From: Alitta virens
Taxonomy: Eukaryota > Annelida > Polychaeta > Phyllodocida > Nereididae
Direction: 5' to 3'
Assembly: GCA_932294295.1 (NCBI GenBank)
Contig: OW028575.1
Span: 11,084,558 to 11,148,557, forward strand
Length of the DNA: 64,000 nt
Below the pieces are notes generated by a model. It was given only the letters and a program-made list of their open reading frames with translations. It was not told the origin of the DNA and made no database searches. Shown here piece after piece: positions 1 to 10,816 of the stretch (positions are counted from its first letter, which is position 1; every line of letters starts with the position of its first letter). A program made the position numbers and the translations under genes.

Positions 1-477
1 TTAGAAACCAACTGGCTCAATTGTCATGGTATTAGTCAGTTTATTTTTAAGTCTGTGGTTCGACTCCTGATCACGATACATTTAATGAGCAACATTTTTG
101 GCAGAAGTCCTGGTCATACGACAATATTTAGCCTGACTCAGTGGTCATAAGGCAATAAATAATAAGATGTCATCCACAAGCTATTTGCAAAACATGGCTG
201 ATCCAAACATCATCAACGCATCTTTACGTCTGCCCTTGGAAGCTGGAAGCTTCCTGGATGGTTTGACCAGTAATGATAAATTCAGGTTCAAATGCAATGC
301 CTGTTTGTCCATATGATGTGAATGACCATATTGGTTAAAACGTCATTAAATATAATGTCAATTACCCACTCCATGAGACTTTCGGGTATTCTAGTGAATT
401 CAGCTCTTAGAGAAATTATTAGCAAACATTTTCTGCTGCACAGTAAGTAATAAGGATTATTGGCATCTTTATTGCAG
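1..477 (+). other. 5' flank / intron end of peptide gene 1
   Basis: No credible coding region. The stretch ends in a pyrimidine-rich tract and TTGCAG at 472-477, directly abutting ATG at 478, so it most likely contains the end of an intron whose 5' UTR exon lies to the left, possibly outside the window. A GTAAGT lies at about 442-447, but the implied intron would be only about 35 nt, so I do not call it a donor. Confidence 0.45.
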
Positions 478-1101
478 ATGATGAGGTTTTTGGTGCTTGG
501 TGTGGCCGTCTTGGCCCTCGCCAGCCCCGGACATGCATTTGGTCCAGACTTGTTTCGCCGTTTCATGGACTCAGTATTGGGAAGCGACTGCGGTGCATTT
601 GGCTGCAAGAGAGACACAGACACAGAAGTATCACGCGCTGTCAGGGATTACGCCGAGGCCCTTCGTGACACCCATGAGATGATGGAACGCAGCGAGGGAG
701 AGGAGACCGCCGAAATGGTGAGGGACCTCCACCGCAGACTCGCTTCTTTTGCAGATGTCGAGGATAACTTGGTCCAGAAGGTCCGCGATCAGTCTCGCCG
801 TTTGGCCGACTACACCAGAAGGGCCTTGGATGAACGTGAAGCCGATCCTCTGGAGAAGACCGTAAGGTCCATCATGGAGTACGCTGAGGAGGCTGAGATG
901 GAGGAGAAGAGGGCTGCCACCAACGAAGTCAAGAGGACCTTGTTGGACCTCCACAAGGACATCGGAGACCTCAAGAAGAGGGATGTGGACCAGATGGAGG
1001 TCAGGGCTCCTCTTGCTTTTGCCAGGAGGGCTTTTGATGAGAAGGAACGTATGACCAGGGCAATCAGCGACCTCTATGAGGCTCTTGAGGAGAAACGATA
1101 A
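478..1101 (+). CDS. Secreted peptide precursor with CGAFGC peptide (gene 1)
   Basis: Predicted 207-residue secreted precursor. Residues 1-20 are a signal peptide (hydrophobic LVLGVAVLALA, cleavage after GHA). Then FGPDLF-RR (27-28) is followed by FMDSVLGSDCGAFGC (29-43) and KR (44-45), so prohormone convertase cleavage would release a 15-residue peptide with a six-residue Cys38-Cys43 ring. Residues 46-207 are highly charged and predicted helical, with further dibasic sites (KR 144-145, KR 152-153, KKR 166-168) and a terminal KR before the stop. I start at 478, not at the in-frame ATG at 460, because TTGCAG at 472-477 is a 3' splice site and the residues before it are intron. The third position is GC-rich, unlike the surroundings, which supports real coding. 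AATAAA follows at 1293. I do not recognise the family; a neuropeptide, hormone or defence peptide are all possible. The core is shared with the genes at 8654, 22184 and 38596. Confidence 0.85.
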   Translation: MMRFLVLGVAVLALASPGHAFGPDLFRRFMDSVLGSDCGAFGCKRDTDTEVSRAVRDYAEALRDTHEMMERSEGEETAEMVRDLHRRLASFADVEDNLVQKVRDQSRRLADYTRRALDEREADPLEKTVRSIMEYAEEAEMEEKRAATNEVKRTLLDLHKDIGDLKKRDVDQMEVRAPLAFARRAFDEKERMTRAISDLYEALEEKR

Positions 1102-1292
1102 ATGAAAAGCAATCATAAGTTACTGTAAAAGTTTTTTTAATTAACATTCAACATTAACATGGTACACTTTTACATGTGGTAGACAAACATTTTACATTAG
1201 GGACATTTTCGTTGTACACTTTTCTAACTGTTTAACTGGGCATGGTGTAACTCATTTGTTATTTGTGGTGGACAAACATAAATGTATATACG

Positions 1293-1298
1293 AATAAA
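1293..1298 (+). promoter_or_regulatory. Polyadenylation signal of peptide gene 1
   Basis: AATAAA, 192 bases after the stop codon of gene 1, is the first canonical signal downstream, followed by TTGTTTCCTGTTGAGTTTG, a T/G-rich stretch. It defines a likely 3' UTR of about 200 bases. Confidence 0.5.
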
Positions 1299-4200
1299 CT
1301 TGTTTCCTGTTGAGTTTGAAGCTGTCTCTTGTGTTGGTTACTCATATCAATCAACATATTTCACGCAAATGTTAGTCTGTAGGCATGTGTGCAATTTCAA
1401 ATTACACTTTTTACAAATCAGCACAACAGTAGCTAACAGTCAGAGCATGAGCCAAAATTGCAGTGACCCGGATTTGGAGCTATGGGATCCCAAACTGTCC
1501 TCGGATGACACCAAAATGGTCTGAAATTGCTGATGCAGACGTAGTGGAGTTCATGCTGGTTTAGAAAGGTTCAAATACACTGTTTGATAGTCCCTAATGG
1601 ACGCACTTCATCACAACAATGGAGCCAATCAATGGAGCATATATTTGAGTTTTAAGAGAACAAACGCAAGTAACAAATGCTTCGCAGTACGCCTATTTCT
1701 TACTTTAAAATTTTCTTTTTTTTTCTGATACACAAATTTCATTCAGAGGGGAAGAAAGGTATAAAAAGCATGCTGTTAAGTAACGGTAATTTACCTGGTT
1801 TAGATGAAGTATAGTAATAACATACTGTATGATACAAATAATGGCAGAGAATTAAAGTCAATTGCCGTAATCACAAATAAAATTCTCTTGAATGATCCAT
1901 TCATAGTCAATCCCATCACAAAATTTAATTTTATGACTCTGAGATATTTAAAATATGTATATTTTGCATGAACAGGTATGATTAAAGCATATAAATTAAT
2001 GTTCTTTGGCAAATGTTTTTGCTGAGTGTAAAAATTAACGAAAACCTTTTTTTTTTTTTTACTTACTCCCCTTATTTAAGTGCACAACACACATTCGATG
2101 TGTCTGTTGAGAAATTATCAGGCAATGCTATTATTAAATAGCACATTGTAAGTCTTCTAATTTCACGGCATTTTTATATCCTAGCAAAGCTTTCAACGTA
2201 CCCATCTGCAAACTGTTAGTTAAGCCATTGTTTCATGTGTAAATATGTATAATTGTTTTCCCATTAAGTCTATTGACTAGTCTCTTTTGACTTAATAGTA
2301 TTTTTTAAAGCATTTGAATAGTTGCTAATGACCAGTGCCAAATCTCGTGATATTGTTCATTCTCTTACAATCTAGATTGAGTAAGTGCACTACTCTTAAA
2401 ATTACAGTGTTTGTGCTAATTTGGAATTTCAGGTGGGTTGACTACTAGTTCTCTCTAGCTAGGCTTGGTTTGATTCAGATTGTTGTAACTTTAGGTAGAT
2501 TAATATATTCCTAGCTTCTGAGTTCAGATTCAGCTCTGAAACAATACACTCCTGCGCTTAAAAAGTGGGCCAAGCCAGTTTTGTGATAAGGGCTTTTGTC
2601 CAACCTTAAAAAAATCAAGCCATTAATTTCTTTGGTTAAACACAGACAAATATTAACATTTCATAAAGATACTGCGCCTTGCCACACAGCAGAGTAAATA
2701 CAAATTCACTCTTACAAATTACTGTCTGTTTCAGACAAATTTTTTGTTTCACTGGTGTCCATCCAAAATTTTGTTTGAGATCAGCCAAATTATTGTTTGT
2801 CCTCAGACATTGAACATGTAAGCTAACCAACTTCATTGTTTGCTATACAGGGGGCCAAAAAAAGGTTGGCCTAGGTAACTGATCACTGATACGAATAAGA
2901 TCAAATTCTCTCGGCGAATCTCCGAGTGACTCATTCCTGTCCCATGGACCATTAGAAAGACATTAATAAGAAACCACAGCATACACATAAACCTCACAAT
3001 AGTTATTCTACCCCACTAATGACAAGCCCGATAATATTGTTTACATAACTAATTTACTTTTCAATTTCTTTATATGAAAATACAAGTTCAAAAAACATGC
3101 ATGCATTTTTTAATCTGTACTAAACATGACATAGTTAGTATCTTTATTTGTTATGATGAAATATATATGTGAAGTAAGATGAGGAGGGGGCAATTGGGAG
3201 TGAGTAGGGCAAAGGGAAGGGGGGCAATTTCGTGGAAAGATATTTTAGTAATGTTCTGTGTAGTAGTCTATGTTTAGGCATTTAGAAATGACCAGCATTC
3301 TAGACTGTCACTAGTACTCTGGATATACATAGCAGTTATTTTGGTACATAAAACTACAACACCATCATAATTTTTAATCTGTTTTTTTTGTTTTTTGTAT
3401 ATATTTTTTTTTCTCATTTATGAATTTTTGTATTTCCTTATTTTCTTAGCAATATCATAATTATAAATGGGAATATATAGGCTATAGGCTCATATACACA
3501 AAAGGCACATTCAGGTCTGTATTTCTTTATTTCATTCTAATAAGAAATAAAGAATTTACATGTAGACCTAACAATTTATTAAACGAAAAACTTTCTAATA
3601 TTAAGTCAGTATAATCTCTCTGGTATGTACTATAGGAAAACCACATGAACCCTGATCTGTTTTGACAGATCAGACGAGGTGGGTGCGTGTATGCACTCCC
3701 CCTAAATAACCAATATTGTGAAAACAATAAACCTCTTCGAACTTTGTTCAATGAGGCTTAAAAATTGATAAATCTATTGTTATTGCCAAAAAAATAGAAG
3801 AAGGCCATTTTATCTACTATCTGCATTCCAAAATTGTATTGCAATAAGTTGACAGGTCTATTGTCAAATATTATATTTTGGACAATATTAATTTCTTCAT
3901 TGTTAAATTTTCTCTGATTTGCCGAGGGTATGCTTTTGCTGCAGCCTATGTTTTTTTATTCACAACTTTATGATGAGGAGTCCAACATAGTTTCGATGGA
4001 TGAGAAATGGTTATGTTGGCCTCAGCAAATCTGAGCCAATATAGGTTTTCCTAATCCCACAAAACTTATGCATTATATGGCTAGCAGAAATTCTGGCTTC
4101 AGAGCCGTGCAATATTTTACTGTATTGCATGGCTATATTGCACAGTAGGTTTTGGTGGCGGAATAATAAGAAAAAAATGTAGCACTACATACGTGTGTAG

Positions 4201-5144
4201 GCCTATGTACTTGTTCAAAGATCTGACTTAAAATAGTTATGCCTACTTTAAGGCTTAATGTCAGAAAACCGCATCGCTCTGTTATTTGTAGAAGCTGAAT
4301 TATGTTATTTCTAAATTTTTGACTGATCTGATGGCTGTCATTAAATTACCTGTGCCTTGCTCTGACTGACGGTTATTTTGGGTATCTATGCCAACAACTG
4401 TTTTCCTCCTTTGCTTCTGCAAATCACTTTATCAGGTGTTGATATTGCCTGCTTGAACCGTGGATCCTCATTTAGGTACCGCATTATCTAAATCCAAAAT
4501 GACGTCTGGTAGAAACTAGGTCGCAACTTGTCTAAATAGTTGTCGCCTGCAGGCACCAACCAATAAGGAAATTTCTGTAAAAAAGGAGTCTGTCCAGCAG
4601 TTCTGCTTCAATTTTAAAACTGAAACAATACAGGACAACATTATTCCATTTTAAACGATTCCATTGTCTTATTGACATAAAATATGGTTGATTCTACAGA
4701 CAGCTATAGCAACCTATTCTTGGCTATATATAGCTATAACTGGCTTTAGCCATCCGCTTTTGTCTTCTCCTAGCTTAAAGTAGGCTTACACCTTCCACCA
4801 CTGAAAAAAATATAAACCATGGTTTTTGTAAGAAATTATCTAATATAAATATTTATGTACATCTTTCAACAAAAAATTACAAATATAAGCAACTCAACTT
4901 ATGCACCAAATAGTGCTGCATTGAATTTACTTTTATATTGGGCTTTGAGTAGCCAGCTATAGCCAGAGTTTCATTTGGTGGCCCCTTTTAAATGAAACTA
5001 AATGTATGTTGAAGGTTTTGGATGGCGCATTTCTTGCAGAAGATAAGGGACAGAAAATAATAGATAACCAGAGTTCGATTCTCACTCCTGAATTTTTCCA
5101 GCTGAAACTAAGATTGACACCTCTGAAGAACCTTTCAAAACTGA
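1299..5144. other. AT-rich intergenic DNA without recognisable gene
   Basis: Only short random open frames. A TATAAAAAG at 1760-1768 has no plausible gene behind it. A purine-rich G tract lies at about 3180-3230. I found no similarity to the tandem array to the right. Nothing else was identified. Confidence 0.5.
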
Positions 5145-5279
5145 AATACCTTTGAAGACAAAAAAACCTCAAAATGCAAAGATGATTATAATGATGATTA
5201 TGATGAATATGATGGTGATTATTATTATTATGACTATTACGATTATGAAGAGTTTCATGATTATTATGATGAAGATTAA
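5145..5279 (+). pseudogene. Possible Tyr/Asp-tail remnant of the peptide family
   Basis: A 44-codon open stretch ending in TAA reads as a Tyr/Asp-rich tail (several DDY, DEY and YYDY groups, ending YYDED), followed by AATAAA at 5376-5381. Genes 2-4 end in YYDDDQ repeats plus a nearby AATAAA, so this looks like the 3' end of a divergent family member. No signal peptide or Cys-containing core could be found upstream: an in-frame TGA precedes it at 5142, and the other frames show nothing convincing. It could also be a last exon with an unrecognised acceptor, or just a GAT/TAT-rich simple sequence. There is no terminal KR. Confidence 0.35.
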
Positions 5280-6977
5280 TGAAAAGGCAATTTGAAAGAG
5301 TAGAAGCATTTTACATTTAGTGAATTGAACGTAATATATTTCACAAATTGGGCATTCTTAGCAGTGCACATATTGAATAAAATGTGAAAAAAGAAAAAAA
5401 GTAAAATGATTTATGGAAAGACTTTTTAAAAACAATAGAACTATATTATGTATGACTGATAGCATTACACAATAAATTTTGTTGTGTACACAAAAATTGC
5501 CTTTATTTTATATCATCCACACGCCAACTTCGTGATATTTGAACAAACTCGAACAATGCCCCAGAGGGCAATGCGACAAGTATCGCCACCTGTTGCTGCC
5601 AATATCCAATATCTGCCTAGATTGCATATTGGGCTGGATATTATGTCCTTTAGGCCGATAAGCAGGTCTTTGGGCGACGAGCTAGCCTTTGTGCTTGCTC
5701 GCTGAAATCCCCTATAACTTATTCAAAAGAATATAGTCTTTGGGCTAACTGGCGAATACTTCTAATATCGCTCCGTGGCTTTTCCCAGAAATCTTTGCCT
5801 AGTACGTTCCATAAATTGCGAACCATGCAGACCGTTCCATCCGATGCTAATATAAAAGGGCCCCATCTGGAAAATTCTGTCCACTGATTTCAAAATGTCA
5901 TATCTTCGTAAATAATTATTTGATTTTCAGTATGTTTTGACTCACATGTTGTATAAATTATGTGTTGTATGATAGGAAAACAACGTTGATATCTCTCAAG
6001 AAGAGAATTTCTAATTTCAGGTTATATGCCTTTAAGTCCATAAAATTTGAATGTCCGCACCCCTACCTTTGTGTACTGAAATTTTCGTTGTTATCTACAA
6101 AATGCATATAGAGCTCTCAAATCTTTTTTTTTCTTCAATAATAATAAAATATGCTATGCGGATATTATTGAAAACACTGTTCATGTATGGTTTGCAATTT
6201 TTAATGAGCAGAAAAATGTGTCCTCACTGTTTGAAAAAATTTTACAACTCCGTTTTCGATGACTTTGAAACCTCCCAGTAGAGATTTATAGGAAAATATT
6301 TATATTATAAATACCAGAAAGTGCTAAGATCAGTGGAATGTTTCATGAGACAGAAATAAATGTTTCTTGATTTATTCATCTGTTAGATATAGCAGTTACA
6401 CATTAAATTTGGAAAGGGGAATACAAAATAATTACCACTCTGTTTACTGGTTTCCTGTCTCCAAATTTCAAATATCAATATATATCACCCATTTCCCATC
6501 TGCTTCATCGATTGGAAAAGATTGTTAAATTACAACTCCATATTTTACAAAATCAGTTATAATATAGTTTGGGTATCCAACTGATTTTAAATTTTTTTTT
6601 TACAAAATGTTAGGATTAAATAAATTAATCAGATAATTTAAAAAATTAAAATAAAATGTATTAATGTATGTAGAGATAAAAAAACATAAAAATAAATTAA
6701 ACCACAATGATGAAAATGATGATGAACATGCCAGTTAAAGGCATGAAGTATTTGATTATTATTACTGTCAATCATGCCAGCTTAATCTAGATTTATAATG
6801 ATAATTTATTATATTAAGCCATAATTCCACTTTCATCATCATTATTAGCGATTACTCCCATCTTTACACTTATAAAACTCATATTAAGGTATATCTGTAG
6901 GTAACTGTTGCACTGTACATGGACTGCACATATTGTGCATTAAAATCAAAATGTTATTGCAATAATCAATAAACAAG
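5280..6977. other. Intergenic DNA left of the tandem array
   Basis: About 5550-5880 is less AT-rich than its surroundings and contains a strong TATAAAAGGG at 5851-5860, about 2.8 kb upstream of gene 2. It is not repeated in front of the other units, so it is not a shared family promoter. The rest is AT-rich with no supported gene. The tandem array begins at 6978. Confidence 0.4.
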
Positions 6978-7876
6978 TGCATGGTGTCTACTTGCTGCAG
7001 GTGGTTTTAGTCTGCCAGTTTTGTGCAATATATGATACCCAGGTTCAGCGGTGCCACTGCAGCCAAATTAAGCCTCGCAGGATGCCAGAAATTCATACAA
7101 AAAATTATGGAAAAGGTTAATTATCCCATGTTTTTAGAAGTTTTAAAAAATATATTGAAATATCTGGTGCTATCAAATCAAAGAGTTTGAACCACTGATA
7201 GCTGTTTTAGAAATAAAAACCAGTACATGTACTATTTATCCTTCCAGTTACATGGTTTATTGAATATTATTGATTGTATTTTTTTTGTAAGTCATCCTAC
7301 ATCCAACTTCAACAGTTTTGTTTTTTCTCAAGAGAGAGCATGTTTGTTGTGCTAGTTGAACTGGTTTTAAACATTTCATATGGTTATTTTTTTCTTCGTA
7401 TTATTATAATTTTTCTTTTTTTTAAGTAAATCATCATAGGCTGAAAGCTTTTGATGCAAGGTTCTCATACAAATTATACTGACTTAACCACAGTGCAGAT
7501 TTGACAGATTGGGGTTACTTACAAAACAAGAGAGTGGCACCCTAGTTGTGTGGTGACATTGACAAGTCACAACCTCATAAATGACTAGATCTTTCCATGC
7601 AAAACTGCTGTGTAAATATGCCTATATCCTGTTTAGTCAAAGTCCAAAAAATTTGTTGTTATATGAAAGGACTATTGTTATGCGAAACACATTTAACTGT
7701 CCTACTGGCCAAAGTTTTGCAAAGACGTATTATATTCCACCAGTCTATTTGTGGAGAGCCTATTAAGGAATTAGCCAGATACTGAACCAGTAAAACAGAA
7801 GGTCATACAGCCATATAGCAGCTTATCAATCAGTTCAGTTTTTATCCTACTGTGGGAAAACGACATACTTCATCAA

Positions 7877-7882
7877 GTAAGT
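7877..7882 (+). promoter_or_regulatory. Predicted 5' splice site of a 5' UTR intron (gene 2)
   Basis: CATCAA|GTAAGT is a strong donor. The same site stands before each gene of the array, at 21393, 37806 and 53414, and each gene's ATG follows a good acceptor (TTTCCTACTTCAG). This predicts a non-coding first exon ending here and an intron of about 776 bases (560-790 in the other units). The first exon start was not determined; a weak TATA-like CATATA lies shortly upstream. Confidence 0.45.
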
Positions 7883-8653
7883 AACCGATTGAATTTAGAT
7901 GTGTTTTTAACCATTCCTAATCCTCAGGCCATTCCAAAATTGATGGACAATTATGCAAATATTAAGTCAGTAAGCCAGGGCTAGGTAAATTATGGTGGTA
8001 ACAAGCCTCCTAAGTTTCTCATAGCATGGAATTTCCATACAGATGGTCTTGATTTTGGCAGCTGGCATCATTATGCCATGTATCCTCTCGAAAATAAAGT
8101 TAGCAAATTAGTGACTGTAAAAGTACAAAGTTTCTGCAATATTTAAGTTAAGTAAATTTGATTTTGGTTTATTTATTTGGAATGTATGTAATACTCTGTG
8201 CATTGATTTGGGCATTGTGGTTGTGCCCTTGATATCGTTAAAATTTCTGATGCTGAAGGACACGGTCTCCAGAATTTATGTGCTGAGTTCTGAGTTTCAA
8301 ATTGCGTGACAACAGGTGTGTAAACTAGACCTAGAAAGTAGTAACATTGGGGAAAGAAATTAAACTGAAGAAGCAAAGTCAATAATATACCTATATGAAA
8401 CGAATATGTTTACAATATTTTCCTTGAAGGAGAGGCTGTACAGTGAGTGACCCCCCTTGTTCATTAATTTAATTACAGCCAAGTCACTCTTGCAAGTTAA
8501 AAAATATATTCAATTCTTTAAAAGCAGTTATTTGGTAGCATTCCTTAAAGACCTGATAGCTACAATGTCATAATTTCAACATCGCTACATTCTACAATAC
8601 ATTTGTAAACCCTAATTCTCTTCTTTAAAAACTTTTTCTTTTCCTACTTCAGG

Positions 8654-9076
8654 ATGACGAAACTTGCATTGGTCATCATCACTTTGTTTTTCATTGGCAT
8701 GGCAACGGCTGGACCCATCAAGAAATCTCGCGCAATTCGAGAGTTCTTCAGAGATCTTTCCAAAGGTGCTGTACATGATAAGACAGATGCTGCCAAAGTG
8801 AGAAACAAGCGATTCTTGGACGTTGTTTTGGGTTCTAGCTGTGGATCATTTGGTTGCAATGGAGGAGGAGCCAGCAGCCAACAATATGGAAGCAAGGGTT
8901 TCGAGGACCCTTGGGGAAGAAGTTCCAGTTCATCTAGCTACAGAGACAAATATTATTATGATGATGATCAGTATTATGATGATGATCAGTATTATGATGA
9001 TGATGATCAGTATTATGATGATGATGATCAGTATTATGATGATGACGAAGACAGTGACTATGATGCCAAGCGGTAA
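8654..9076 (+). CDS. Secreted CGSFGC peptide precursor with Tyr/Asp repeat tail (gene 2)
   Basis: 140-residue secreted precursor. The signal peptide is 1-19 (LALVIITLFFIGM core, cleavage after ATA). The basic pro-region is 20-51, ending VRN. KR at 52-53 precedes FLDVVLGSSCGSFGC (54-68, Cys63 and Cys68). Then come NGGGASS, a Gly/Ser linker (69-95), and from about 100 five YY(D)3-4 blocks separated by Gln, ending EDSDYDAKR. Tyrosines flanked by Asp are typical substrates of tyrosylprotein sulfotransferase in the Golgi, so sulfation is plausible (inference). The start is fixed by the acceptor CTTCAG|G at 8648-8653 just before ATG. AATAAA is at 9131-9136. The core matches gene 1 at 11 of 15 positions, although the rest of the two precursors is unrelated. 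The family is not recognised. It is the least expanded tail among genes 2-4. Confidence 0.85.
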   Translation: MTKLALVIITLFFIGMATAGPIKKSRAIREFFRDLSKGAVHDKTDAAKVRNKRFLDVVLGSSCGSFGCNGGGASSQQYGSKGFEDPWGRSSSSSSYRDKYYYDDDQYYDDDQYYDDDDQYYDDDDQYYDDDEDSDYDAKR

Positions 9077-9130
9077 AGATAAAGAGCAAACACTATTTGC
9101 AATACTCATCTCCAATTTACAAAAAGTGTA

Positions 9131-9136
9131 AATAAA
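9131..9136 (+). promoter_or_regulatory. Polyadenylation signal of gene 2
   Basis: AATAAA 55 bases after the stop. Equivalent signals stand at 22695, 39107 and 54429 behind the other copies, so the 3' UTR is short throughout the family. Confidence 0.6.
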
Positions 9137-9865
9137 AAATTAAAAAATTATCTTGTTTCATGTTTATATATATAAATATATAAGTGGGTGTGTGTTTGTC
9201 AATCATTCAAACAGGTGGGCTAATTGGTAAGATATGTATTTGCATTATTTAAGAACATTTAAACTATATGTGATACATCCAAGAGAGTTTTTTCATGTGA
9301 CCCAGTATAAAAAGTACAATAAAACAGATATGTACAAAATATACAAAACAGTTGAACCAGTTCCACATTTGAATTTACACTATTTACACAAATATTAGGT
9401 AAGTATAATTTTTGCCTTATGTTCAAACTTATCAAGTGTCAAAGATTCACTTGGTACCCATTCCAGAGATCCAAGATGAATGAATGACTTTTTCATTACA
9501 TCAGTTCTACAATATGGTAAATGGATATTCATAGTATAACTATGACGTGTAAATACTATGATATCACTAGCCACAACTATGGAATTAATTCAATAATATT
9601 GATCCATGAATAAAATTATATATACATTTGCGTAGGTAGGTGCAATCTTTTCTTTTTGAAAAGGCTTGCCAATTTTAGTTGCTTTACAAGATCAGTACCT
9701 AGTTTTAACAATGTCAAAACTTGAGTAAACTAAATTGACAATTCATTTCTATGTACATTTTTCAATTGATCTGCCTATTAAGATGGTATCTGACTTATCA
9801 ATGCTCACAACAAGTCCATTGGCTTTGTACCAGTTACCAATATTTGAACATATTAGAGAAACAGC

Positions 9866-10736
9866 AGCTCAACCCTCAGCAAATCCCGCATACCACACAG
9901 GCATCATTAAAGTTGTTAAGTGTTTGTCCGACAGGCAGGAGGGTGGGTGTTACACTTTCGTTTCCAGAGCAGAACTCTAACACACACTTTTGTTTCTAGA
10001 TAACACTCTATATGGCTTAGTGGTGCCTTGTGATAGCCACACTGACATATCTTGAAAAACATTATTTCTTGAGTGCTTATATAGTGTGTGCGAAGAACCG
10101 AAAAAATTGCCACTTGGTCTACATAGCCTGTTATGCTATGCTAATTAGTCTAAGATGTCCTATTTTTTTAACTCTTGAATTTCTTCATTTGTTCTTTATA
10201 TTCTGAGTGTGAAATAATACAGTATTCCCATGGGTCATTGTTAAAGTAAGGCCCATATTAAGTCTTGCTTTTGTCCACTTAGTCTTACATTGTCTCATTT
10301 TGATGCAAATATACATCCACATTGCAATATTCAGATGATTTGGTAAATATAACTGTTTTTTGGACAATGAAATTATAAATACAGGTGTATATTACTATAT
10401 TAGTGGTCTTATTTTTCATGTGCGCATGATATTATTTCTTACAAATATCTTACTTCTTATGAAGGTAAAGCTACCGGAACCCTGTATTAACAGCAATCCA
10501 TTCTGTTCAGAGTAAAGTCAAGTGAGCATAAAAAGTATTGTGTATCCTTTTCCTGCCATTTAATTGTTCTGTTTCAAAGATTTTATGCACCATAAGGAGT
10601 ATTCAGTTTGCTAGAATTATCAACACAATAGCATGTCTATGGCAATGATCCTAAGACAAAATTCATCAACAATGTTATGCCAAGTAAAGATGTTGGGTAT
10701 AATTTCATACAAAATGAACCTTTAAGGTTTGTATTT
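9866..10736 (-). repeat. Dispersed repeat X, minus orientation (unit 1)
   Basis: This block is the reverse complement of sequence found in plus orientation at about 17855-17937 plus 19113-19406 (where its middle is replaced by a LINE) and, much more completely, at 50880-51674 in unit 3. No coding capacity or clear terminal inverted repeats are visible, so it is likely a non-autonomous element. Units 2 and 3 carry it at about 23302-24008 and 39712-40420, where the end nearest 10736 has been deleted. Confidence 0.65.
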
Positions 10737-10816
10737 CCTTTTATTTAAATAAATTTTAAGTCAAAATACAAATAAATACAAATCTTACAGGTTTATTTTG
10801 TATGGAATGATATCCC
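10695..10816. repeat. Imperfect palindrome at the end of repeat X
   Basis: Arms 10695-10736 and 10774-10816 are near-perfect reverse complements of about 42 bases around a 37-base AT-rich centre. The left arm is the end of repeat X, and the right arm starts a neighbouring sequence carrying alternating TACCACAT / ATGTGGTA boxes to about 10890. Units 2 and 3 have lost the left arm and loop by a deletion sharing AAGTA at its ends. Confidence 0.7.

Noticed and set aside
460..477. Upstream in-frame ATG of gene 1
   Set aside because: Residues encoded by 460-477 run through a pyrimidine tract and TTGCAG acceptor; the signal peptide begins properly at 478.
5851..5860. TATAAAAGGG as promoter of gene 2
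   Set aside because: Outside the duplicated unit, so genes 3 and 4 could not share it; 2 kb from the predicted donor; no downstream transcript evidence.
8930..9115. Antisense poly-Ile and poly-Met open frames over the acidic tails
   Set aside because: Shadows of the GAT/TAT repeat in other frames; also at 22460-22724 and 38872-39088.
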